Positions 1 through 7,527 of a DNA stretch of 25,986 nucleotides are shown here, piece after piece. The stretch spans positions 1 to 25,986 of the forward strand of contig CAZJVA010000008.1 in the NCBI GenBank assembly GCA_964549625.1. Direction: 5' to 3'. Position numbers and translations under genes: made by a program. The notes under the pieces are model-generated. The model was not told where the DNA came from. It saw only the letters and a program-made list of their open reading frames with translations, and made no database searches. This stretch comes from UBA12474 sp964549625. Its GTDB lineage: Bacteria; Babelota; Babeliae; Babelales; Babelaceae. The first letter of the stretch is position 1, and every line of letters starts with the position of its first letter.

Positions 1-101
1 GAAAATCATCACAGATAAGGTTGTTTAAAAGTATTAATTTATCGCCAGATACATATACTAAATAAGGCATATTATTCTGGTATTATTAAAGAAAGGACAA
101 A

Positions 102-704
102 ATGAAACAGTATCTTAGCTTATGCATGCTCATAGCCTCGAGCCTATCGGGAGCTGTAACTACGCTCTATCCAAAACCAGCTATTGTTACATCAACGGTT
201 AAGAGCATCAAGCAATCACTCAACACCCCTACAGGAAGCATTGTTCAACGCAGCCTCCCCTATGCGCTACTCTTTGCCTACTACGTCCACTGCACCGATG
301 CCAAAGAGCTTCTACCAATTCCAGGACTTGCAACCCTAAAAACACATGTCATTGGTGGCGCGCCTGCTAAGTCAAAGCGTTTTGGTGTTGGATACACAGA
401 TACCGTCAAAACAAGCAAAGGCGTAAAGACCATCCGCGAATTTTACGAAGACTGGAAAATAGCAAATAAAGACAAAACGGTTGGCGACTTTGTCAAAGAC
501 TTCGAGAAAGATAATTCAGATTTTAAACTTATACTTGAAGACTATAGCGTTCCAGGAAGCACCTTTGGTGACAAAGCAACCAAAGAATGGAAAAAGTTTG
601 GCGTCTTGGCCACCTTGTTCAAGTGGACCCTTATCGGCTACATTACCAGCAACGTTGGACGTGACGCAAAAAATGCATGGGACTATCTCATCACCGAAGA
701 ATAA
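102..704 (+). CDS. Secreted protein of unknown function (200 aa)
   Basis: I do not recognise this family. The N-terminus (MKQYLSLCMLIASSLSGAV) is a Sec signal peptide: one Lys, a hydrophobic core and small residues near a likely cleavage site around residue 17-18. The mature part is Lys/Asp/Glu-rich between about residues 80 and 165. A weakly hydrophobic stretch lies near 168-185 (VLATLFKWTLIGYITSNV) and may be a membrane or surface helix. The ATG is set by AAAGGA about 5 bases upstream. The gene converges on the rpiB-like gene, with a strong hairpin between them. A 14-base string upstream (81-94) recurs exactly in front of the secreted gene at 14490. An export role is inferred from the signal peptide only. 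Confidence 0.75.
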   Translation: MKQYLSLCMLIASSLSGAVTTLYPKPAIVTSTVKSIKQSLNTPTGSIVQRSLPYALLFAYYVHCTDAKELLPIPGLATLKTHVIGGAPAKSKRFGVGYTDTVKTSKGVKTIREFYEDWKIANKDKTVGDFVKDFEKDNSDFKLILEDYSVPGSTFGDKATKEWKKFGVLATLFKWTLIGYITSNVGRDAKNAWDYLITEE

Positions 705-727
705 ACAACAAACAACATTTTGCTAAC

Positions 728-760
728 CGAAGGGCCCCAGTTGATAACTGGGGCCCTTCG
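728..760. terminator. Perfect 15-bp hairpin between convergent genes
   Basis: CGAAGGGCCCCAGTT (728-742) and AACTGGGGCCCTTCG (746-760) are exact reverse complements around a 3-base GAT loop. The hairpin starts 23 bases after the stop of the 102-704 gene and ends 4 bases before the stop of the rpiB-like gene, so it could terminate transcription from both sides. Neither flank has a long T run, so it is not a textbook intrinsic terminator. It may act with Rho or protect RNA 3' ends. Confidence 0.75.
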
Positions 761-764
761 TGCG

Positions 765-1193
765 TTACTTATAGAAATCAAACATTTCTACACGTTCACG
801 GTAGCGCCCTGCTTTGGGTACTGCCTCACGCCACGCATGGAATAGAGTTATCAAATCATGCAATTCAACAAAATCTGCGGGTATCACCAAAACATTGCAC
901 CAGTCATCTTCGCGTATCAACCGCGCGACCTCTGCATTCCACGCAACAGCAGCATAAATACCAGAAAATCGATTTGCGGCCATGGCCATACCAGCGCCAC
1001 TTCCGCAGAGCAGCACGCCCTTATCTACCTGCCCTTCTAAGATTGCCCTACAAACAGCATGTGCGTACACAGGATAATCCGAACGCTCTTGAGTTGACGC
1101 TCCACAATCTAAAAAAGAATAGGGCAAACCACGCAAAACCTCTTTATAGTTATATCCACGATGATCTGCGCCTATAGCAAACTCATTCAACAT
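765..1193 (-). CDS. rpiB: Ribose-5-phosphate isomerase B-like protein (RpiB/LacAB family)
   Basis: RpiB interconverts ribose 5-phosphate and ribulose 5-phosphate in the cytosolic pentose phosphate pathway. The 142-residue product has the family's size and landmarks: IGADHRG (7-13, with Asp10-His11), QERSDYP (35-41), LLCGSGAG (61-68, with the catalytic-base Cys63) and GRYRERVE near the end, which supplies the phosphate-binding arginines. The start is the ATG at 1193, because AGGAGGTG sits 7 bases upstream and the family begins almost directly at this motif. A longer frame to 1250 has no such support. The start overlaps the end of the upstream lipoprotein gene by 11 bases, so the two are probably co-transcribed. 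Oddly, the segment that normally reads His-Asn-Asp is Asp96-Asp97-Trp98, so the ring-opening His is missing and the substrate may differ. Confidence 0.85.
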   Translation of the reverse strand: MLNEFAIGADHRGYNYKEVLRGLPYSFLDCGASTQERSDYPVYAHAVCRAILEGQVDKGVLLCGSGAGMAMAANRFSGIYAAVAWNAEVARLIREDDWCNVLVIPADFVELHDLITLFHAWREAVPKAGRYRERVEMFDFYK

Positions 1194-1743
1194 CGTCACA
1201 CACCTCCTGCCAAGTGGTTGTAACGCGATAGGCGGTATTAGTAGCATCAAGCTTCACCGGACCATCGTGAGACTCAGCTGCAAATATCAGCTCATATACA
1301 TTTTTTTTATGCCGCATAATACAACGCCCAAATATAGTCTTGTACGCAGGAGAAAGTTCTAAATAACGACATATTGTCGGCTGATAGACCGCATCACCCA
1401 TATGCAATACAAAACTCCAATCATCTTTCTCTCCATCCATTAGAACAATAAACCGTTGTTCTGGCACCCTCACACGTACAGTCGCACAATTATGCTCAGC
1501 ATCTGCAAGGGCCTGGGCCGTCGCTTGTACTGTCGGAGTATCCCACAAGAAATAGAATCCATCGATTGTATTTAGATAATCGTATACTGGCGTATGCCGA
1601 ATATATGAACGAGCCTGCACTAAATCTTCTTCATTGATTACAGCAGCTTGACGAAATGTCCGCTTAAGAGAACATACATAAGACTCACAACCACAGAGAA
1701 CAATAAGTGAAAAAACCAAAAAGCCTGCTATTAACCTCTTCAT
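1183..1743 (-). CDS. Putative lipoprotein of unknown function (186 aa)
   Basis: The N-terminus MKRLIAGFLVFSLIVLCGC has a charged start, a hydrophobic core and LCGC, which is a plausible lipobox with the lipidated Cys at residue 17. It is therefore probably membrane-anchored on the periplasmic side. The mature part (about 170 residues) is mixed alpha/beta by appearance, with several Cys residues, and matches no family I know. The ATG at 1743 is preferred because AAGGGGG lies 7 bases upstream. A TTG two codons earlier would sit almost on top of that site. The gene overlaps the rpiB-like start by 11 bases and is divergent from the LolC/E-type permease gene, an interesting neighbour because that family sorts lipoproteins. 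The functional link is only inference. Confidence 0.7.
   Translation of the reverse strand: MKRLIAGFLVFSLIVLCGCESYVCSLKRTFRQAAVINEEDLVQARSYIRHTPVYDYLNTIDGFYFLWDTPTVQATAQALADAEHNCATVRVRVPEQRFIVLMDGEKDDWSFVLHMGDAVYQPTICRYLELSPAYKTIFGRCIMRHKKNVYELIFAAESHDGPVKLDATNTAYRVTTTWQEVCDDVE
1201..1208 (-). promoter_or_regulatory. Strong ribosome binding site fixing the rpiB-like start
   Basis: Read on the minus strand this is AGGAGGTG, a near-perfect anti-16S match, 7 bases before the ATG at 1193. It lies inside the last codons of the upstream lipoprotein gene and selects this ATG over upstream in-frame starts. Confidence 0.85.
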
Positions 1744-1812
1744 AACCAAGCCCCCTTACTTTATACTAAAAAGCAACTTCTCCCTTTTTTACCGTATAAG
1801 GATTGTATACTG

Positions 1813-3018
1813 ATGCTATCGCTTCTGCTAGCAAAAAAACTCTTTTTCCCCTTTTCAAAAACTCGAAGCTGGAACAGCCTAACCATTCTTGTATGCTTAA
1901 CGCTTGCCTTTGCTATAGCTGCACTTAGCCTAACAGGAGCACTTTTAGACGCATTTCACAACGAAACCAAGACAACGTTCCAAAATATTCAGGGCGATCT
2001 ATTTGTAATGCTTCCACAGAATGCCAATGTCACAGAGATTACAACAGCTCTGAAAAAAACAGCCCCTGGATTAATAGGCTCCTTTGCTTTTTCCTCAGAA
2101 GCACCGGTGATTGTCGCCAATCCTGATAAACAAAAATTTGGCTCAACACAGCTTAGCACTCGACTTTTATCAAAACATAACACACCATACAATCTTCCTG
2201 AAACCTGCGCGCGCGAAGATTTTGTCCCCCTATTGGACAACCAAGTTATCATTGGTGCAACGCTAGCAGATGAACTAGGCTTATATCAGGGTGACACAAT
2301 CCTTCTCTGCACGGCCGAACTTTTTAGTGACCCTGATTCCATAGACTGGGATGAGGTTACCGTACAAGTCGAAAAGATCATTGCCAGCAATATCGAGGAA
2401 ATAGACTCAGGATTGCTTCTTTCAAACCAATCTACCTTTGAAAAAATAACCAGGATTGCTCAACCAAACCGGCTAGATATCAAATTAAAATCGCCAAAAA
2501 ACATAGGCGATGCGATAACAAAATTAGAAAAAAAAATTGGGTACCGGGTGCATGCGTGGCTCGATCTCTATCCAACACTTCAAGCAGCATTACGCCTTGA
2601 AACTATGATTTTTTGGATTGTTCTTATCATTGTCATCGCCATTATCTTGCTCTCGCTCCCCAGTTTGCTTGTCCTACTAATTGAATACAAGCGGTCTACT
2701 ATTAGCATACTCCTGGTAACCGGCGTCCCCCTTACCTCCCTCAGACAAGCCCTTCATTTTTTTGGGTTCCTTTTAATTGGAGTGGCTCAGCTTATCGGAT
2801 TATGCAGCGCCGTTATTATTACCATGATAAGCAACAAATTAAAACTTTTGCCGCTCCCATCAAACTATTATCACACGCACATTTACCTTACCGTATCTCC
2901 AGTTACGAGCTTGATTATCATAATCACTTCAACTATACTCGGTGGACTAGTAGTTTGGTGCACTGCACGCACACTTTCTCATACAAAGATCAGATATTTC
3001 CTGAAAAAGGGCTTGTAA
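1813..3018 (+). CDS. LolC/LolE-type ABC transporter permease (lipoprotein-releasing family)
   Basis: In this family the permease pairs with a LolD-type ATPase to extract lipoproteins from the inner membrane. The 401-residue product has the family layout: TM1 at about 22-43, a periplasmic MacB-like domain (about 50-255) with NQVIIGATLADELGLYQGD (143-161, the usual GxxLAxxLGxxxGD pattern), then three C-terminal TM segments at about 265-290, 310-340 and 362-385. The segment IEYKRSTISILLVTGVP (290-306) is the cytoplasmic coupling region, usually EKxxEIAILxxxG, and KLLPLPSNYY matches the family's KLIPLP motif. AAGGA lies 10 bases before the ATG. The stop overlaps the pgk start (TAATG). No partner ATPase gene is in the window. 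LolC, LolE or a fused single-permease form cannot be told apart. Confidence 0.8.
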   Translation: MLSLLLAKKLFFPFSKTRSWNSLTILVCLTLAFAIAALSLTGALLDAFHNETKTTFQNIQGDLFVMLPQNANVTEITTALKKTAPGLIGSFAFSSEAPVIVANPDKQKFGSTQLSTRLLSKHNTPYNLPETCAREDFVPLLDNQVIIGATLADELGLYQGDTILLCTAELFSDPDSIDWDEVTVQVEKIIASNIEEIDSGLLLSNQSTFEKITRIAQPNRLDIKLKSPKNIGDAITKLEKKIGYRVHAWLDLYPTLQAALRLETMIFWIVLIIVIAIILLSLPSLLVLLIEYKRSTISILLVTGVPLTSLRQALHFFGFLLIGVAQLIGLCSAVIITMISNKLKLLPLPSNYYHTHIYLTVSPVTSLIIIITSTILGGLVVWCTARTLSHTKIRYFLKKGL

Positions 3019-4127
3019 TGATTTCTACCGCGTTTACCCAATGGCCACTTGAAAAACAACATGTTCTCGTCCGCATTGATGGAAACGTACCACTAAATAA
3101 CGACACCATTATTAACGACTTTAGATTGCGGGCAGTCGAACCAACTATTCGCTACCTCTGTCAACGCAATGCCTTTGTCACCCTTATTACCCACATTGGC
3201 AATCCACGCGGACATGATCCGAATGTATCAACACGACCTATCTCTTTTTGGTTCAATGAACGCCAGCTCCCTGTCCTGGTCTTAGAAAACGTACGCTTTG
3301 ATCCACGCGAAAAAAAAGGGGACACAAAATTTGCACAAACACTAGCCCATGGCCACGATTACTTTGTTAACGACGCATGGGGAACAATGCATCGCAACGA
3401 CGCATCTATTGTTGCGCTAGCCAAATGTTTTCCATCCGAACGACGAAGCATCGGCTTTCTTGTTCAGCAAGAGCTGGAAAAGCTCTCCCCATTAAGCAAT
3501 GGCCGTAAAAGACCATTTACCTTGTTTTTGGGTGGGGGCAAAACCATGGATAAATTACGCTATCTTCCGCCATTAATCGAGCAGGGGTTTCTCGATCACC
3601 TTGTCATCCTTCCAGGAATAGCTCATACGTTTTTAGCTGCTAATGGTGCGCAGGGAGGCAAATCTCCAATCCACAACGACCTTTTCGACCTCTGCAACAG
3701 CATAAAAACGCTATCCAAAAAACATAATGTGGCACTGCACCTGCCTATTGATCTTCTTGTCGGTGAAGGGTCCTGGCAAGGAAAAAAGCAGATACGGCGC
3801 GTTGAAGATCTGCAACCTGATGATGTTAGCATTAGCATTGGCCCGGACTCTCTAGAGCTCTTTCAAAATATTATTAATCGATCCAGTGGTATCTTTTTCA
3901 ATGGAATTATGGGCGAACCACGCATACATGGAACACTAGAATTCAGTGAACGACTATTGACGGCAATAGGAATGAGTGCGGCGTATACTGTCGTAGGCGG
4001 TGGCGATACCGTTGCACTTGCAGAACGGTTTAAACTTTCTGAATATTTTTCGTTTTGTTCGTCTGGGGGAGGCGCAACACTTGCGTATATCGCCGGCATG
4101 CAGCTCCCCGGTCTTTCGGTTTTTTAA
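3018..4127 (+). CDS. pgk: Phosphoglycerate kinase, short and divergent
   Basis: Pgk makes ATP from ADP and 1,3-bisphosphoglycerate in glycolysis. Family landmarks in order: VRIDGNVPL (18-26), HIGNPRG (59-65), ENVRF (90-94), VNDAWGTMHR (117-126), LGGGKTMDKL (171-180), FFNGIMG (293-299), VGGGDTVA (326-333) and SSGGGATL (338-345). Using yeast numbering, the substrate or catalytic residues Asp23, Asn25, Arg38, His62, Arg122, Arg170, Lys215, Lys219, Asn336 and Asp374 are all kept. Arg65 is Asn62 here, and the ribose-binding Glu343 region is replaced by EPR. The protein is 369 residues against about 390-415, mostly because only about 25 residues separate the HIG motif from ENVRF. The start is the ATG at 3018, sharing a base with the permease stop. 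The only terminator candidate is a 3-bp hairpin with T6 at the gene's end. Confidence 0.92.
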   Translation: MISTAFTQWPLEKQHVLVRIDGNVPLNNDTIINDFRLRAVEPTIRYLCQRNAFVTLITHIGNPRGHDPNVSTRPISFWFNERQLPVLVLENVRFDPREKKGDTKFAQTLAHGHDYFVNDAWGTMHRNDASIVALAKCFPSERRSIGFLVQQELEKLSPLSNGRKRPFTLFLGGGKTMDKLRYLPPLIEQGFLDHLVILPGIAHTFLAANGAQGGKSPIHNDLFDLCNSIKTLSKKHNVALHLPIDLLVGEGSWQGKKQIRRVEDLQPDDVSISIGPDSLELFQNIINRSSGIFFNGIMGEPRIHGTLEFSERLLTAIGMSAAYTVVGGGDTVALAERFKLSEYFSFCSSGGGATLAYIAGMQLPGLSVF

Positions 4128-4141
4128 AAAAAGCTCTCACG

Positions 4142-4672
4142 CTAAGCCAAAGGACAAAAAGCCAACAAAGAACACGCATCTTCCCAGAGTTGTTCCAACT
4201 CTGAAATATCTCCCTCAGGGCGCTCAAAAACAATCAATCCTTTGTTTTCATGGGGCATTTCAAAAAATGTCACAGCAGGAACTTTTAAACAGAGCTGCTC
4301 TGCAAGTTGCGCCAAAGCATACTCACGCTGCGACTGTCGACTAATACTTTGTGGAAGCAATGACCGCACGAGTCTATTGAATGAAGAACATTGCATACGA
4401 AACCCAAAAGCATCCCGCTCTATCCAACACGTCTCCTTACTATCAGCATGATCTTGAGCATCATAACCAGCAACTCCCCGCGCACAATCAAAGTCAGGAT
4501 TATCAACAAAAAAAGCCGCACGGGGCACATTAAAGCACTCCTGATGGCACAGCTCTCCTAACACCAATTCTGCAGGGTTCTGGTATGTATACGAATCAAG
4601 CAGCTGACGAGGAATTCTCGTAAGTCGTTGCACGACTGCAATCTGCCGCTTTGAAAGGTCATATACGTTCAT
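4142..4672 (-). CDS. Hypothetical cytoplasmic protein, Cys-rich (176 aa)
   Basis: I do not recognise this protein. It has no signal peptide or membrane segment. It contains about nine Cys residues that do not form a clear zinc ribbon, and an acidic C-terminal helix (EGDISELEQLWEDACSLL). Near the middle lies a Tyr/Asp-rich stretch (GVAGYDAQDHADSKETCWIERDAFGF). The ATG at 4672 is chosen because GAGG sits 6 bases upstream. ATGs at 4675 and 4684 are in frame and possible. The gene converges on pgk with a 14-base gap and stands alone on its strand, so context gives little help. Confidence 0.6.
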   Translation of the reverse strand: MNVYDLSKRQIAVVQRLTRIPRQLLDSYTYQNPAELVLGELCHQECFNVPRAAFFVDNPDFDCARGVAGYDAQDHADSKETCWIERDAFGFRMQCSSFNRLVRSLLPQSISRQSQREYALAQLAEQLCLKVPAVTFFEMPHENKGLIVFERPEGDISELEQLWEDACSLLAFCPLA

Positions 4673-4827
4673 CATACACCTCATTACTTAGGCTACCACT
4701 TTCTGCGCGTAAATACGAAAACCATCCTAGCAAAGGTAGTAATCAAAAAGCAATCAAGTCTATGCTTAACTTTGCACAGCGGCAAAATGATACCCTTTTC
4801 TCTCAGTAAGAACAAAGGAACGCTACT

Positions 4828-5874
4828 ATGTTTAAAGTTTTTTTCGGCTTTGTCCTCCTAATCAATGGTAACCTTTATACGCGAAATATTTGGCAACCTC
4901 AAGCAGACCTCCCCTCAATTACAACCTTTTGGACGGCCAGCCCAGAAAAAAAGTTCACCCTGCGGCATTCACGACTAGAGAAATGGGCAATATTTGAACG
5001 CTATTCCCCAGAAGAGTTAAAGACCTACGCACTACCCCAAAATATACTCATAAGTAACAACACAACGATATCTAAAAAACAATTAGATACACTTTGCAAA
5101 TCCCTTATAAACGAATTAGAAGAAAAAAGAAAACAAATACACAGCTTAACCCACTTCACCATATTAAAAGATGCTGACTTCAACTACCAAGAAGGGTACG
5201 GCAATCTCATTGTAAAATGCAAAGACTATCCACTCGTTATCAAACTATTCCGAGAAACACCGCAATCATTTGTACGTCCATTTTCTCGCGGCATAGTCCC
5301 ATCCTTTTTATTTTCAATGGGCGGAGGCATAAATCGCTTTTTGGCCGGATTTACCCGTATTCCAAACCTCTATTCAATCCAAAAAATTCTCAATGAAAAC
5401 CCAGAATGGAAAAAAAGAATCCATCTACCCCGCAAATGGTATTGGCTGGCCGATGACACAAGATATTTTACCATCCAAGGAAAAAACTTTGGGGACGATC
5501 CTCAGACTCTGTATACAATAACCGTACCGGCAACTTATGCTATCATTAGCGACTACATCCCATGCAAAAAAACCTTTTCACTCAAGTCATCCGAAGACCG
5601 TTCTTGCGCTATCCAACTTCAAACGCTTTTCAAAAATAAAATTGACCCCCATATTTGTAACTTTTTTTTTGATGAAGCCGGAAAGATCGCCATCATTGAC
5701 ACCGAGCACTTTGCCTCGATCATGGGATTAGACGAATCAGACATCTTTACCAACTATGGACACCTAGTATTTGGTCTAGGCAATAGATTTATCACGCGAA
5801 CCTTGTTTCAAAACAAGGCCGAACGACGCACACGCACACGTCAAAAAACACCGCAAATTTTACGCATCCGCTGA
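4828..5874 (+). CDS. Secreted protein with a protein-kinase-like catalytic core
   Basis: No specific family is recognised, but the C-terminal half has kinase-fold spacing. LVIKLF (136-141) fits strand beta-3 with Lys139, IISDYIP (239-245) fits the hinge, and DPHICN (273-278) gives Asp then Asn five residues later, as in HRDLKPEN. Asp291 of IDTE follows that Asn by 13 residues, the same gap as between Asn and the DFG Asp in PKA. DTE replaces DFG, as in some aminoglycoside-kinase-like families. The N-terminus (MFKVFFGFVLLING) resembles a short Sec signal peptide, so the protein may act outside the cytoplasm. The C-terminus is strongly basic. AAAGGA lies 9 bases before the ATG. The 3' end overlaps dnaA by 15 bases, tail to tail. 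Activity and export are inferences. Confidence 0.7.
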   Translation: MFKVFFGFVLLINGNLYTRNIWQPQADLPSITTFWTASPEKKFTLRHSRLEKWAIFERYSPEELKTYALPQNILISNNTTISKKQLDTLCKSLINELEEKRKQIHSLTHFTILKDADFNYQEGYGNLIVKCKDYPLVIKLFRETPQSFVRPFSRGIVPSFLFSMGGGINRFLAGFTRIPNLYSIQKILNENPEWKKRIHLPRKWYWLADDTRYFTIQGKNFGDDPQTLYTITVPATYAIISDYIPCKKTFSLKSSEDRSCAIQLQTLFKNKIDPHICNFFFDEAGKIAIIDTEHFASIMGLDESDIFTNYGHLVFGLGNRFITRTLFQNKAERRTRTRQKTPQILRIR

Positions 5875-7386
5875 CATAGAAACAAAAGACGCTGCCGCTA
5901 TACTTGCCTGCTCACCGGAGCGAAGATCGTACGAGACAAAACCTTCTTCGACCTGTCTCATTTGATCCGCAAATGCAGAGTCCTTTTTCATGCGATCTTC
6001 GATATTGTGGATAGCATGGATCACCGTTGTGTGGTCCTTGCGCTCAAAGAAAAGCCCAATATCTCGCAAAGAAAACGCCGTGCGCTGTTTCATAAGATAC
6101 ATAGCCGCATGACGCGCTATCACAAGATCTTTATTCCGCCGTGCCGAACGAAGATCACGCACCGTATAATTAAAATACTTCGCCACAAAACGAGCAATAC
6201 CCGGCAACCCGGTAACACACTCCTTACGAGTGTCCTTGATCTGAGAAAGGGCCTTTCCTGCCAATCCTACCGTCAATGGCTGCTTCATAAGCGCAGCAAA
6301 CGCCACAACACGAATAAGCAACCCCTCTAACTCTCGCACACTCGAACATGGCGCTGATGCAATAAAATAGGCAACATCGTCTTCCAGTACATAATTCTGT
6401 AATTCAGCTTTTTTCTGTAGAATCGCAATCTTAGTTTCAAGACTTGGAACCTGAATATCCGCAATTAATCCACCTTCAAGCCGCGAACGAACACGCTCCG
6501 CCAAACCCACAATATCACAAGGGAGAGAATCTGCCGTAAAAACAATCTGCTTGCCTGCCTGATGCAACAGGTTAAAAACACGAAAAAACGCCTCCTGCGT
6601 CTGTTCTTTCTTAGAGATAAACTGGACATCGTCCATGAGCAAAACATCAATAAGGCGGTATCCTTGTTCAAATTCCGCCACCTTATTCTTTCTTATGGCG
6701 GCAACAAATTCATTCACAAAACGATCAGCCGACTGATAGACAATACGAACGCGAGAGCCTGCCGCGCGCAGTTGATTACCAATAGCATGCAAAAGATGTG
6801 TTTTACCAAGGCCTGATCCACCATAAATAAAAAGTGGATTGTATAACGTGCCGACATTTTCAGCGACTGCTTGCGCAGCAGAAAAAGCCAATGTATTGCT
6901 TGGCCCATCAACAAAGGTATCAAAACGAAAGCGATCTACCAGTTCATCGCGAAAAAGTTCTGGCTTTATCTCCCCTGTTTGTGGAGTATCTTTGCTTTTT
7001 TTGACGGCCAAACGCTTCTTCTGTGCAAGTACACTCGGATACACTGCTTCTGCTAATGCACGCGCAGGCTGCATAACAAGTTGCTCCTTCTCAGGACTTG
7101 CTTGCCGAACAGTAACCGCTTGAACTGCTGGCACAAGGCTATCCTCGAGACAAACTGAAACAGCCTCCTCACCAAAGAGCCGAGCAAATTGTGCCTGCAA
7201 AAAATCGTGGTAATGACTACTAACCCATTTTTTTACAAACACATTAGGAGCACGCAAAATAAGAAGTTTTTCACGGCTATTCCATGAAGCTACGTGCAAT
7301 GCCTTAAACCAAGTATCAACAACCCGGCTGCCCAGCTCTTCTTGCGCAACTTTAAGAAAATCTTGCCACAGTTCTTCTGTTGACAC
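5860..7386 (-). CDS. dnaA: Chromosomal replication initiator DnaA
   Basis: DnaA binds DnaA boxes at oriC and, bound to ATP, opens the origin and loads the helicase. Counting from the GTG at 7386 (508 aa): domain I at 1-75 (STEELWQDFLKVA), a linker, AAA+ domain III with Walker A GGSGLGKTH (about 189-197), Walker B VLLMDDVQF (248-256), sensor I VFTADSLP, arginine-finger region RVRSRLEGGL (298-307) and sensor II SVRELEGLL (349-357). Domain IV carries the DnaA signature KDHTTVIHAIHNIE (450-463), followed by a tail of about 45 residues. GTG 7386 is preferred over GTG 7416 because GAGGGG lies 6 bases upstream and the family starts near STEELW. dnaN, gyrB and a cluster of DnaA boxes are absent nearby, so this need not be the origin. 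Confidence 0.95.
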   Translation of the reverse strand: MSTEELWQDFLKVAQEELGSRVVDTWFKALHVASWNSREKLLILRAPNVFVKKWVSSHYHDFLQAQFARLFGEEAVSVCLEDSLVPAVQAVTVRQASPEKEQLVMQPARALAEAVYPSVLAQKKRLAVKKSKDTPQTGEIKPELFRDELVDRFRFDTFVDGPSNTLAFSAAQAVAENVGTLYNPLFIYGGSGLGKTHLLHAIGNQLRAAGSRVRIVYQSADRFVNEFVAAIRKNKVAEFEQGYRLIDVLLMDDVQFISKKEQTQEAFFRVFNLLHQAGKQIVFTADSLPCDIVGLAERVRSRLEGGLIADIQVPSLETKIAILQKKAELQNYVLEDDVAYFIASAPCSSVRELEGLLIRVVAFAALMKQPLTVGLAGKALSQIKDTRKECVTGLPGIARFVAKYFNYTVRDLRSARRNKDLVIARHAAMYLMKQRTAFSLRDIGLFFERKDHTTVIHAIHNIEDRMKKDSAFADQMRQVEEGFVSYDLRSGEQASIAAASFVSMSADA

Positions 7387-7392
7387 CAACAA

Positions 7393-7398
7393 CCCCTC
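7393..7398 (-). promoter_or_regulatory. Ribosome binding site deciding the dnaA start
   Basis: On the minus strand this is GAGGGG, 6 bases before the GTG at 7386. The upstream GTG at 7416 has only a purine-rich stretch (AGAAGAAA), and the predicted transcript would leave it a leader of about ten bases. Confidence 0.6.
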
Positions 7399-7434
7399 GA
7401 CCAACTCTGCGTACACATTGTAATTTCTTCTGCT

Positions 7435-7464
7435 TTTATACGATATTTACTCTAACATAAGCAA
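7435..7464 (-). promoter_or_regulatory. Predicted sigma70-type promoter of dnaA
   Basis: Minus strand: TTGCTT (7464-7459), an 18-base spacer, then TATAAA (7440-7435). Transcription would begin near 7428, leaving about 40 bases before the GTG at 7386. This is a pattern match only. Confidence 0.45.
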
Positions 7465-7494
7465 TCTGGGCTTTCTACTAGTTTTTATGTAAAT

Positions 7495-7515
7495 GAGGGG
7501 GGAAATGCCCCCCTC
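7495..7515 (-). terminator. GC-rich hairpin downstream of the coiled-coil gene
   Basis: GAGGGGGG (7495-7502) pairs exactly with CCCCCCTC (7508-7515) around a 5-base loop. It begins 12 bases beyond the stop of the coiled-coil gene on the minus strand and precedes the dnaA promoter, so it probably ends the envelope operon. The following bases are A/T-rich, but no clean T run follows. Confidence 0.6.
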
Positions 7516-7527
7516 CACACAAATCCA

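Noticed and set aside
677..1177. Plus-strand frame of 166 codons opposite the rpiB-like gene
   Set aside because: It lies antisense to a recognised gene, runs through the hairpin at 728-760 and has no signal of its own.
4108..4125. Intrinsic terminator at the end of pgk (CCG/CGG then T6)
   Set aside because: The stem is only three pairs and lies inside the coding sequence, too weak to call.
7417..7527. Possible oriC next to dnaA
   Set aside because: No DnaA-box cluster or AT-rich unwinding repeat is visible, and dnaN, gyrB and rpmH are not adjacent.
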